From positions 46,441,278 to 46,505,277 of the forward strand of contig NW_026262701.1 of assembly GCF_021869535.1 (NCBI RefSeq): 64,000 nt of DNA. Reading direction: 5' to 3'. Shown one piece after another: positions 27,513-41,496 of the stretch. Within the stretch, counting starts at the first letter, position 1, and every line of letters starts with the position of its first letter. The notes under the pieces are model-generated. The model did no database searches. It was not told where the DNA came from and was given only the letters and a program-made list of their open reading frames with translations. Position numbers and translations under genes: made by a program. Origin of the DNA: Mytilus californianus (lineage: Eukaryota; Mollusca; Bivalvia; Mytilida; Mytilidae).

Positions 27513-30500
27513 AAGCAATAGAGTACTCATTTGATTTATCAGACTTATCATAATTATTAAAAAGTCAAATTTATATGAGCCTATGGCTAAAAATGGAGGT
27601 TTTCCAATGAAGGGGGGCCTTACATAAAGATGTAATATTTTCCAGCAATTTTAAATTTGTAAAGCTTTTTGGTTATAAATAATCCTTACATATGTATTTA
27701 ATGTACTTTAAATGGAAAGAAAACTTACAAATAACATATCACATTAGTTTAAAAGGGTCTTAGGCCAAGTAAGACTGAAAATAATTTAGGGTCAATTTAG
27801 GCTGTATCACATATTTACATTTAAAAATGCATATTGAAGCTATAGGAAATAAAATTTTTTGTCTGTTCTATCATTTCTATACTCAGGTGACATGATACAA
27901 TAAATCTGAGCACAAAAAGACTCTTGCATTCAACTTTTTTTGCAGACAGTATGGTCTGATACAAAGATTTTTCACTTTTTAGTGAAAAACATGCATGCAA
28001 TTTTAGTCTCAATAGGCTTATATTTGAACCACTTGCTATCCTACAGAAGAAAAGAAAGATATTATGTGACATAAAACAGGTACAACAGACATTGTTAAGT
28101 GCTTTTTATACACATTTAGTGAGGTCTTTATAATGGACTTCAACTTTTATGTTCCAAGCTCCTCACATTTAACTTGATCCAAACAGGGCGTTAGACGAGG
28201 ATCATATATACAACACATTTTTCACATATTGTCTGAGATAATCTTCTTTTCTGTAGATTCAGAGTTCACAAATGAGTAATACAACTGGATTGAAGCATAG
28301 AAACACAAATATTGACACATAAAAACCTGTCAGATAGAAAGTCAGAATGCCACTTATGCATCAAAATTGAAAAAGCTATGAAATGCTTATTTTGACCATA
28401 AAATGCCAAAATTGGTCATTTTTGCAGAAATTCTATCAAATAAAAGTTTAAATCCTTTAGTTTTATGCTATTTAATAAATTGACACCATCAAATCATTCA
28501 GGGAAGTTGCCAAAGTACAGATTCTATATTTCCTGATTTCACCTCTTAGGTCCGAGTACACAGTTATTTCGTAGTGCATTTCTTTTAGACAATAAATGAA
28601 AATTAAAAAAATCCCACCTGCGCTTTCTCAATAATATTTTTACAGTGTGTTGTACTACTTTTGGGACAAATTATATCAAAATTATAGAAAACTTCATCGG
28701 CTCTAACTCAAAATATGGACAATTTCATGTTAAGGGGGTCTTCAAATCTTTTGACAGCTTGCGAAGTGCTAATTTTTAACATTTTTCAGCTGGACCAAAT
28801 CACTACTTTACTTTAAAATTCATGACCCAAATTTTTTTACAGTGTCATTTCACCCCCCTACTTACTATTTGAGTCATAAAACATGGAGAAATAAATTTGG
28901 AAGTGGTATAAAAAAAACCAACAAGTAACACACTGTCCACACTAGGGACTATATTCGTGGACAACGAAAATCAAAGGACGATAACTGTGTACCCGGACCT
29001 AATAGGGTAGAAAAAGTTGACCAATCTTAATGAAACTTGGTATGACCAAAGCTTATTAAATTAATAAACTGCTTACAAAGTTTCATGGCAATAGGATATA
29101 TATTATAGACAATATGACTAATTCTATATTCAACTTTGGGTGTTAAATTTAGACGGTAAAATTGAAAATTTTCAACTATCAACATTTGGGGCTTAAAAAA
29201 TTAAGATTTTGCAAAAAAATACTTTTGAAATGCCTTAATATATAATATATTATGTATTAAAAGCAATAGAGTACTCATTTGATTTATCAGACTTATCATA
29301 ATTATTAAAAAGTCAAATTTATATGAGCCTATGGCTAAAAATGGAGGTTTTCCAATGAAGGGGGGCCTTACATAAAGATGTAATATTTTCCAGCAATTTT
29401 AAATTTGTAAAGCTTTTTGGTTATAAATAATCCTTACATATGTATTTAATGTACTTTAAATGGAAAGAAAACTTACAAATAACATATCACATTAGTTTAA
29501 AAGGGTCTTAGGCCAAGTAAGACTGAAAATAATTTAGGGTCAATTTAGGCTGTATCACATATTTACATTTAAAAATGCATATTGAAGCTATAGGAAATAA
29601 AATTTTTTGTCTGTTCTATCATTTCTATACTCAGGTGACATGATACAATAAATCTGAGCACAAAAAGACTCTTGCATTCAACTTTTTTTGCAGACAGTAT
29701 GGTCTGATACAAAGATTTTTCACTTTTTAGTGAAAAACATGCATGCAATTTTAGTCTCAATAGGCTTATATTTGAACCACTTGCTATCCTACAGAAGAAA
29801 AGAAAGATATTATGTGACATAAAACAGGTACAACAGACATTGTTAAGTGCTTTTTATACACATTTAGTGAGGTCTTTATAATGGACTTCAACTTTTATGT
29901 TCCAAGCTCCTCACATTTAACTTGATCCAAACAGGGCGTTAGACGAGGATCATATATACAACACATTTTTCACATATTGTCTGAGATAATCTTCTTTTCT
30001 GTAGATTCAGAGTTCACAAATGAGTAATACAACTGGATTGAAGCATAGAAACACAAATATTGACACATAAAAACCTGTCAGATAGAAAGTCAGAATGCCA
30101 CTTATGCATCAAAATTGAAAAAGCTATGAAATGCTTATTTTGACCATAAAATGCCAAAATTGGTCATTTTTGCAGAAATTCTATCAAATAAAAGTTTAAA
30201 TCCTTTAGTTTTATGCTATTTAATAAATTGACACCATCAAATCATTCAGGGAAGTTGCCAAAGTACAGATTCTATATTTCCTGATTTCACCTCTTAGGTC
30301 CGAGTACACAGTTATTTCGTAGTGCATTTCTTTTAGACAATAAATGAAAATTAAAAAAATCCCACCTGCGCTTTCTCAATAATATTTTTACAGTGTGTTG
30401 TACTACTTTTGGGACAAATTATATCAAAATTATAGAAAACTTCATCGGCTCTAACTCAAAATATGGACAATTTCATGTTAAGGGGGTCTTCAAATCTTTT

Positions 30501-33500
30501 GACAGCTTGCGAAGTGCTAATTTTTAACATTTTTCAGCTGGACCAAATCACTACTTTACTTTAAAATTCATGACCCAAATTTTTTTACAGTGTCATTTCA
30601 CCCCCCTACTTACTATTTGAGTCATAAAACATGGAGAAATAAATTTGGAAGTGGTATAAAAAAAACCAACAAGTAACACACTGTCCACACTAGGGACTAT
30701 ATTCGTGGACAACGAAAATCAAAGGACGATAACTGTGTACCCGGACCTAATAGGGTAGAAAAAGTTGACCAATCTTAATGAAACTTGGTATGACCAAAGC
30801 TTATTAAATTAATAAACTGCTTACAAAGTTTCATGGCAATAGGATATATATTATAGACAATATGACTAATTCTATATTCAACTTTGGGTGTTAAATTTAG
30901 ACGGTAAAATTGAAAATTTTCAACTATCAACATTTGGGGCTTAAAAAATTAAGATTTTGCAAAAAAATACTTTTGAAATGCCTTAATATATAATATATTA
31001 TGTATTAAAAGCAATAGAGTACTCATTTGATTTATCAGACTTATCATAATTATTAAAAAGTCAAATTTATATGAGCCTATGGCTAAAAATGGAGGTTTTC
31101 CAATGAAGGGGGGCCTTACATAAAGATGTAATATTTTCCAGCAATTTTAAATTTGTAAAGCTTTTTGGTTATAAATAATCCTTACATATGTATTTAATGT
31201 ACTTTAAATGGAAAGAAAACTTACAAATAACATATCACATTAGTTTAAAAGGGTCTTAGGCCAAGTAAGACTGAAAATAATTTAGGGTCAATTTAGGCTG
31301 TATCACATATTTACATTTAAAAATGCATATTGAAGCTATAGGAAATAAAATTTTTTGTCTGTTCTATCATTTCTATACTCAGGTGACATGATACAATAAA
31401 TCTGAGCACAAAAAGACTCTTGCATTCAACTTTTTTTGCAGACAGTATGGTCTGATACAAAGATTTTTCACTTTTTAGTGAAAAACATGCATGCAATTTT
31501 AGTCTCAATAGGCTTATATTTGAACCACTTGCTATCCTACAGAAGAAAAGAAAGATATTATGTGACATAAAACAGGTACAACAGACATTGTTAAGTGCTT
31601 TTTATACACATTTAGTGAGGTCTTTATAATGGACTTCAACTTTTATGTTCCAAGCTCCTCACATTTAACTTGATCCAAACAGGGCGTTAGACGAGGATCA
31701 TATATACAACACATTTTTCACATATTGTCTGAGATAATCTTCTTTTCTGTAGATTCAGAGTTCACAAATGAGTAATACAACTGGATTGAAGCATAGAAAC
31801 ACAAATATTGACACATAAAAACCTGTCAGATAGAAAGTCAGAATGCCACTTATGCATCAAAATTGAAAAAGCTATGAAATGCTTATTTTGACCATAAAAT
31901 GCCAAAATTGGTCATTTTTGCAGAAATTCTATCAAATAAAAGTTTAAATCCTTTAGTTTTATGCTATTTAATAAATTGACACCATCAAATCATTCAGGGA
32001 AGTTGCCAAAGTACAGATTCTATATTTCCTGATTTCACCTCTTAGGTCCGAGTACACGGTTATTTCGTAGTGCATTTCTTTTAGACAATAAATGAAAATT
32101 AAAAAAATCCCACCTGCGCTTTCTCAATAATATTTTTACAGTGTGTTGTACTACTTTTGGGACAAATTATATCAAAATTATAGAAAACTTCATCGGCTCT
32201 AACTCAAAATATGGACAATTTCATGTTAAGGGGGTCTTCAAATCTTTTGACAGCTTGCGAAGTGCTAATTTTTAACATTTTTCAGCTGGACCAAATCACT
32301 ACTTTACTTTAAAATTCATGACCCAAATTTTTTTACAGTGTCATTTCACCCCCCTACTTACTATTTGAGTCATAAAACATGGAGAAATAAATTTGGAAGT
32401 GGTATAAAAAAAATCAACAAGTAACACACTGTCCACACTAGGGACTATATTCGTGGACAACGAAAATCAAAGGACGATAACTGTGTACCCGGACCTAATA
32501 GGGTAGAAAAAGTTGACCAATCTTAATGAAACTTGGTATGACCAAAGCTTATTAAATTAATAAACTGCTTACAAAGTTTCATGGCAATAGGATATATATT
32601 ATAGACAATATGACTAATTCTATATTCAACTTTGGGTGTTAAATTTAGACGGTAAAATTGAAAATTTTCAACTATCAACATTTGGGGCTTAAAAAATTAA
32701 GATTTTGCAAAAAAATACTTTTGAAATGCCTTAATATATAATATATTATGTATTAAAAGCAATAGAGTACTCATTTGATTTATCAGACTTATCATAATTA
32801 TTAAAAAGTCAAATTTATATGAGCCTATGGCTAAAAATGGAGGTTTTCCAATGAAGGGGGGCCTTACATAAAGATGTAATATTTTCCAGCAATTTTAAAT
32901 TTGTAAAGCTTTTTGGTTATAAATAATCCTTACATATGTATTTAATGTACTTTAAATGGAAAGAAAACTTACAAATAACATATCACATTAGTTTAAAAGG
33001 GTCTTAGGCCAAGTAAGACTGAAAATAATTTAGGGTCAATTTAGGCTGTATCACATATTTACATTTAAAAATGCATATTGAAGCTATAGGAAATAAAATT
33101 TTTTGTCTGTTCTATCATTTCTATACTCAGGTGACATGATACAATAAATCTGAGCACAAAAAGACTCTTGCATTCAACTTTTTTTGCAGACAGTATGGTC
33201 TGATACAAAGATTTTTCACTTTTTAGTGAAAAACATGCATGCAATTTTAGTCTCAATAGGCTTATATTTGAACCACTTGCTATCCTACAGAAGAAAAGAA
33301 AGATATTATGTGACATAAAACAGGTACAACAGACATTGTTAAGTGCTTTTTATACACATTTAGTGAGGTCTTTATAATGGACTTCAACTTTTATGTTCCA
33401 AGCTCCTCACATTTAACTTGATCCAAACAGGGCGTTAGACGAGGATCATATATACAACACATTTTTCACATATTGTCTGAGATAATCTTCTTTTCTGTAG

Positions 33501-34504
33501 ATTCAGAGTTCACAAATGAGTAATACAACTGGATTGAAGCATAGAAACACAAATATTGACACATAAAAACCTGTCAGATAGAAAGTCAGAATGCCACTTA
33601 TGCATCAAAATTGAAAAAGCTATGAAATGCTTATTTTGACCATAAAATGCCAAAATTGGTCATTTTTGCAGAAATTCTATCAAATAAAAGTTTAAATCCT
33701 TTAGTTTTATGCTATTTAATAAATTGACACCATCAAATCATTCAGGGAAGTTGCCAAAGTACAGATTCTATATTTCCTGATTTCACCTCTTAGGTCCGAG
33801 TACACAGTTATTTCGTAGTGCATTTCTTTTAGACAATAAATGAAAATTAAAAAAATCCCACCTGCGCTTTCTCAATAATATTTTTACAGTGTGTTGTACT
33901 ACTTTTGGGACAAATTATATCAAAATTATAGAAAACTTCATCGGCTCTAACTCAAAATATGGACAATTTCATGTTAAGGGGGTCTTCAAATCTTTTGACA
34001 GCTTGCGAAGTGCTAATTTTTAACATTTTTCAGCTGGACCAAATCACTACTTTACTTTAAAATTCATGACCCAAATTTTTTTACAGTGTCATTTCACCCC
34101 CCTACTTACTATTTGAGTCATAAAACATGGAGAAATAAATTTGGAAGTGGTATAAAAAAAATCAACAAGTAACACACTGTCCACACTAGGGACTATATTC
34201 GTGGACAACGAAAATCAAAGGACGATAACTGTGTACCCGGACCTAATAGGGTAGAAAAAGTTGACCAATCTTAATGAAACTTGGTATGACCAAAGCTTAT
34301 TAAATTAATAAACTGCTTACAAAGTTTCATGGCAATAGGATATATATTATAGACAATATGACTAATTCTATATTCAACTTTGGGTGTTAAATTTAGACGG
34401 TAAAATTGAAAATTTTCAACTATCAACATTTGGGGCTTAAAAAATTAAGATTTTGCAAAAAAATACTTTTGAAATGCCTTAATATATAATATATTATGTA
34501 TTAA
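27513..34504. repeat. Higher-order block 1, array A units 17-20
   Basis: Four consecutive units show the marker pattern C1406, C1406, G1050, none (C at 28918 and 30666, G at 32058). The same order recurs in the following four units, giving a 6992-bp higher-order period. Elsewhere position 1406 is normally T and position 1050 normally A. Confidence 0.75.
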
Positions 34505-37500
34505 AAGCAATAGAGTACTCATTTGATTTATCAGACTTATCATAATTATTAAAAAGTCAAATTTATATGAGCCTATGGCTAAAAATGGAGGTTTTCCAAT
34601 GAAGGGGGGCCTTACATAAAGATGTAATATTTTCCAGCAATTTTAAATTTGTAAAGCTTTTTGGTTATAAATAATCCTTACATATGTATTTAATGTACTT
34701 TAAATGGAAAGAAAACTTACAAATAACATATCACATTAGTTTAAAAGGGTCTTAGGCCAAGTAAGACTGAAAATAATTTAGGGTCAATTTAGGCTGTATC
34801 ACATATTTACATTTAAAAATGCATATTGAAGCTATAGGAAATAAAATTTTTTGTCTGTTCTATCATTTCTATACTCAGGTGACATGATACAATAAATCTG
34901 AGCACAAAAAGACTCTTGCATTCAACTTTTTTTGCAGACAGTATGGTCTGATACAAAGATTTTTCACTTTTTAGTGAAAAACATGCATGCAATTTTAGTC
35001 TCAATAGGCTTATATTTGAACCACTTGCTATCCTACAGAAGAAAAGAAAGATATTATGTGACATAAAACAGGTACAACAGACATTGTTAAGTGCTTTTTA
35101 TACACATTTAGTGAGGTCTTTATAATGGACTTCAACTTTTATGTTCCAAGCTCCTCACATTTAACTTGATCCAAACAGGGCGTTAGACGAGGATCATATA
35201 TACAACACATTTTTCACATATTGTCTGAGATAATCTTCTTTTCTGTAGATTCAGAGTTCACAAATGAGTAATACAACTGGATTGAAGCATAGAAACACAA
35301 ATATTGACACATAAAAACCTGTCAGATAGAAAGTCAGAATGCCACTTATGCATCAAAATTGAAAAAGCTATGAAATGCTTATTTTGACCATAAAATGCCA
35401 AAATTGGTCATTTTTGCAGAAATTCTATCAAATAAAAGTTTAAATCCTTTAGTTTTATGCTATTTAATAAATTGACACCATCAAATCATTCAGGGAAGTT
35501 GCCAAAGTACAGATTCTATATTTCCTGATTTCACCTCTTAGGTCCGAGTACACAGTTATTTCGTAGTGCATTTCTTTTAGACAATAAATGAAAATTAAAA
35601 AAATCCCACCTGCGCTTTCTCAATAATATTTTTACAGTGTGTTGTACTACTTTTGGGACAAATTATATCAAAATTATAGAAAACTTCATCGGCTCTAACT
35701 CAAAATATGGACAATTTCATGTTAAGGGGGTCTTCAAATCTTTTGACAGCTTGCGAAGTGCTAATTTTTAACATTTTTCAGCTGGACCAAATCACTACTT
35801 TACTTTAAAATTCATGACCCAAATTTTTTTACAGTGTCATTTCACCCCCCTACTTACTATTTGAGTCATAAAACATGGAGAAATAAATTTGGAAGTGGTA
35901 TAAAAAAAACCAACAAGTAACACACTGTCCACACTAGGGACTATATTCGTGGACAACGAAAATCAAAGGACGATAACTGTGTACCCGGACCTAATAGGGT
36001 AGAAAAAGTTGACCAATCTTAATGAAACTTGGTATGACCAAAGCTTATTAAATTAATAAACTGCTTACAAAGTTTCATGGCAATAGGATATATATTATAG
36101 ACAATATGACTAATTCTATATTCAACTTTGGGTGTTAAATTTAGACGGTAAAATTGAAAATTTTCAACTATCAACATTTGGGGCTTAAAAAATTAAGATT
36201 TTGCAAAAAAATACTTTTGAAATGCCTTAATATATAATATATTATGTATTAAAAGCAATAGAGTACTCATTTGATTTATCAGACTTATCATAATTATTAA
36301 AAAGTCAAATTTATATGAGCCTATGGCTAAAAATGGAGGTTTTCCAATGAAGGGGGGCCTTACATAAAGATGTAATATTTTCCAGCAATTTTAAATTTGT
36401 AAAGCTTTTTGGTTATAAATAATCCTTACATATGTATTTAATGTACTTTAAATGGAAAGAAAACTTACAAATAACATATCACATTAGTTTAAAAGGGTCT
36501 TAGGCCAAGTAAGACTGAAAATAATTTAGGGTCAATTTAGGCTGTATCACATATTTACATTTAAAAATGCATATTGAAGCTATAGGAAATAAAATTTTTT
36601 GTCTGTTCTATCATTTCTATACTCAGGTGACATGATACAATAAATCTGAGCACAAAAAGACTCTTGCATTCAACTTTTTTTGCAGACAGTATGGTCTGAT
36701 ACAAAGATTTTTCACTTTTTAGTGAAAAACATGCATGCAATTTTAGTCTCAATAGGCTTATATTTGAACCACTTGCTATCCTACAGAAGAAAAGAAAGAT
36801 ATTATGTGACATAAAACAGGTACAACAGACATTGTTAAGTGCTTTTTATACACATTTAGTGAGGTCTTTATAATGGACTTCAACTTTTATGTTCCAAGCT
36901 CCTCACATTTAACTTGATCCAAACAGGGCGTTAGACGAGGATCATATATACAACACATTTTTCACATATTGTCTGAGATAATCTTCTTTTCTGTAGATTC
37001 AGAGTTCACAAATGAGTAATACAACTGGATTGAAGCATAGAAACACAAATATTGACACATAAAAACCTGTCAGATAGAAAGTCAGAATGCCACTTATGCA
37101 TCAAAATTGAAAAAGCTATGAAATGCTTATTTTGACCATAAAATGCCAAAATTGGTCATTTTTGCAGAAATTCTATCAAATAAAAGTTTAAATCCTTTAG
37201 TTTTATGCTATTTAATAAATTGACACCATCAAATCATTCAGGGAAGTTGCCAAAGTACAGATTCTATATTTCCTGATTTCACCTCTTAGGTCCGAGTACA
37301 CAGTTATTTCGTAGTGCATTTCTTTTAGACAATAAATGAAAATTAAAAAAATCCCACCTGCGCTTTCTCAATAATATTTTTACAGTGTGTTGTACTACTT
37401 TTGGGACAAATTATATCAAAATTATAGAAAACTTCATCGGCTCTAACTCAAAATATGGACAATTTCATGTTAAGGGGGTCTTCAAATCTTTTGACAGCTT

Positions 37501-40500
37501 GCGAAGTGCTAATTTTTAACATTTTTCAGCTGGACCAAATCACTACTTTACTTTAAAATTCATGACCCAAATTTTTTTACAGTGTCATTTCACCCCCCTA
37601 CTTACTATTTGAGTCATAAAACATGGAGAAATAAATTTGGAAGTGGTATAAAAAAAACCAACAAGTAACACACTGTCCACACTAGGGACTATATTCGTGG
37701 ACAACGAAAATCAAAGGACGATAACTGTGTACCCGGACCTAATAGGGTAGAAAAAGTTGACCAATCTTAATGAAACTTGGTATGACCAAAGCTTATTAAA
37801 TTAATAAACTGCTTACAAAGTTTCATGGCAATAGGATATATATTATAGACAATATGACTAATTCTATATTCAACTTTGGGTGTTAAATTTAGACGGTAAA
37901 ATTGAAAATTTTCAACTATCAACATTTGGGGCTTAAAAAATTAAGATTTTGCAAAAAAATACTTTTGAAATGCCTTAATATATAATATATTATGTATTAA
38001 AAGCAATAGAGTACTCATTTGATTTATCAGACTTATCATAATTATTAAAAAGTCAAATTTATATGAGCCTATGGCTAAAAATGGAGGTTTTCCAATGAAG
38101 GGGGGCCTTACATAAAGATGTAATATTTTCCAGCAATTTTAAATTTGTAAAGCTTTTTGGTTATAAATAATCCTTACATATGTATTTAATGTACTTTAAA
38201 TGGAAAGAAAACTTACAAATAACATATCACATTAGTTTAAAAGGGTCTTAGGCCAAGTAAGACTGAAAATAATTTAGGGTCAATTTAGGCTGTATCACAT
38301 ATTTACATTTAAAAATGCATATTGAAGCTATAGGAAATAAAATTTTTTGTCTGTTCTATCATTTCTATACTCAGGTGACATGATACAATAAATCTGAGCA
38401 CAAAAATACTCTTGCATTCAACTTTTTTTGCAGACAGTATGGTCTGATACAAAGATTTTTCACTTTTTAGTGAAAAACATGCATGCAATTTTAGTCTCAA
38501 TAGGCTTATATTTGAACCACTTGCTATCCTACAGAAGAAAAGAAAGATATTATGTGACATAAAACAGGTACAACAGACATTGTTAAGTGCTTTTTATACA
38601 CATTTAGTGAGGTCTTTATAATGGACTTCAACTTTTATGTTCCAAGCTCCTCACATTTAACTTGATCCAAACAGGGCGTTAGACGAGGATCATATATACA
38701 ACACATTTTTCACATATTGTCTGAGATAATCTTCTTTTCTGTAGATTCAGAGTTCACAAATGAGTAATACAACTGGATTGAAGCATAGAAACACAAATAT
38801 TGACACATAAAAACCTGTCAGATAGAAAGTCAGAATGCCACTTATGCATCAAAATTGAAAAAGCTATGAAATGCTTATTTTGACCATAAAATGCCAAAAT
38901 TGGTCATTTTTGCAGAAATTCTATCAAATAAAAGTTTAAATCCTTTAGTTTTATGCTATTTAATAAATTGACACCATCAAATCATTCAGGGAAGTTGCCA
39001 AAGTACAGATTCTATATTTCCTGATTTCACCTCTTAGGTCCGAGTACACGGTTATTTCGTAGTGCATTTCTTTTAGACAATAAATGAAAATTAAAAAAAT
39101 CCCACCTGCGCTTTCTCAATAATATTTTTACAGTGTGTTGTACTACTTTTGGGACAAATTATATCAAAATTATAGAAAACTTCATCGGCTCTAACTCAAA
39201 ATATGGACAATTTCATGTTAAGGGGGTCTTCAAATCTTTTGACAGCTTGCGAAGTGCTAATTTTTAACATTTTTCAGCTGGACCAAATCACTACTTTACT
39301 TTAAAATTCATGACCCAAATTTTTTTACAGTGTCATTTCACCCCCCTACTTACTATTTGAGTCATAAAACATGGAGAAATAAATTTGGAAGTGGTATAAA
39401 AAAAATCAACAAGTAACACACTGTCCACACTAGGGACTATATTCGTGGACAACGAAAATCAAAGGACGATAACTGTGTACCCGGACCTAATAGGGTAGAA
39501 AAAGTTGACCAATCTTAATGAAACTTGGTATGACCAAAGCTTATTAAATTAATAAACTGCTTACAAAGTTTCATGGCAATAGGATATATATTATAGACAA
39601 TATGACTAATTCTATATTCAACTTTGGGTGTTAAATTTAGACGGTAAAATTGAAAATTTTCAACTATCAACATTTGGGGCTTAAAAAATTAAGATTTTGC
39701 AAAAAAATACTTTTGAAATGCCTTAATATATAATATATTATGTATTAAAAGCAATAGAGTACTCATTTGATTTATCAGACTTATCATAATTATTAAAAAG
39801 TCAAATTTATATGAGCCTATGGCTAAAAATGGAGGTTTTCCAATGAAGGGGGGCCTTACATAAAGATGTAATATTTTCCAGCAATTTTAAATTTGTAAAG
39901 CTTTTTGGTTATAAATAATCCTTACATATGTATTTAATGTACTTTAAATGGAAAGAAAACTTACAAATAACATATCACATTAGTTTAAAAGGGTCTTAGG
40001 CCAAGTAAGACTGAAAATAATTTAGGGTCAATTTAGGCTGTATCACATATTTACATTTAAAAATGCATATTGAAGCTATAGGAAATAAAATTTTTTGTCT
40101 GTTCTATCATTTCTATACTCAGGTGACATGATACAATAAATCTGAGCACAAAAAGACTCTTGCATTCAACTTTTTTTGCAGACAGTATGGTCTGATACAA
40201 AGATTTTTCACTTTTTAGTGAAAAACATGCATGCAATTTTAGTCTCAATAGGCTTATATTTGAACCACTTGCTATCCTACAGAAGAAAAGAAAGATATTA
40301 TGTGACATAAAACAGGTACAACAGACATTGTTAAGTGCTTTTTATACACATTTAGTGAGGTCTTTATAATGGACTTCAACTTTTATGTTCCAAGCTCCTC
40401 ACATTTAACTTGATCCAAACAGGGCGTTAGACGAGGATCATATATACAACACATTTTTCACATATTGTCTGAGATAATCTTCTTTTCTGTAGATTCAGAG

Positions 40501-41496
40501 TTCACAAATGAGTAATACAACTGGATTGAAGCATAGAAACACAAATATTGACACATAAAAACCTGTCAGATAGAAAGTCAGAATGCCACTTATGCATCAA
40601 AATTGAAAAAGCTATGAAATGCTTATTTTGACCATAAAATGCCAAAATTGGTCATTTTTGCAGAAATTCTATCAAATAAAAGTTTAAATCCTTTAGTTTT
40701 ATGCTATTTAATAAATTGACACCATCAAATCATTCAGGGAAGTTGCCAAAGTACAGATTCTATATTTCCTGATTTCACCTCTTAGGTCCGAGTACACAGT
40801 TATTTCGTAGTGCATTTCTTTTAGACAATAAATGAAAATTAAAAAAATCCCACCTGCGCTTTCTCAATAATATTTTTACAGTGTGTTGTACTACTTTTGG
40901 GACAAATTATATCAAAATTATAGAAAACTTCATCGGCTCTAACTCAAAATATGGACAATTTCATGTTAAGGGGGTCTTCAAATCTTTTGACAGCTTGCGA
41001 AGTGCTAATTTTTAACATTTTTCAGCTGGACCAAATCACTACTTTACTTTAAAATTCATGACCCAAATTTTTTTACAGTGTCATTTCACCCCCCTACTTA
41101 CTATTTGAGTCATAAAACATGGAGAAATAAATTTGGAAGTGGTATAAAAAAAATCAACAAGTAACACACTGTCCACACTAGGGACTATATTCGTGGACAA
41201 CGAAAATCAAAGGACGATAACTGTGTACCCGGACCTAATAGGGTAGAAAAAGTTGACCAATCTTAATGAAACTTGGTATGACCAAAGCTTATTAAATTAA
41301 TAAACTGCTTACAAAGTTTCATGGCAATAGGATATATATTATAGACAATATGACTAATTCTATATTCAACTTTGGGTGTTAAATTTAGACGGTAAAATTG
41401 AAAATTTTCAACTATCAACATTTGGGGCTTAAAAAATTAAGATTTTGCAAAAAAATACTTTTGAAATGCCTTAATATATAATATATTATGTATTAA
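34505..41496. repeat. Higher-order block 2, array A units 21-24
   Basis: This block repeats the marker pattern of units 17-20: C at 35910 and 37658, G at 39050, and a fourth unit with neither. Unit 23 additionally has a private G to T at 38407, which arose after the block duplicated. The pattern fits a four-unit duplication by unequal exchange. Confidence 0.75.
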
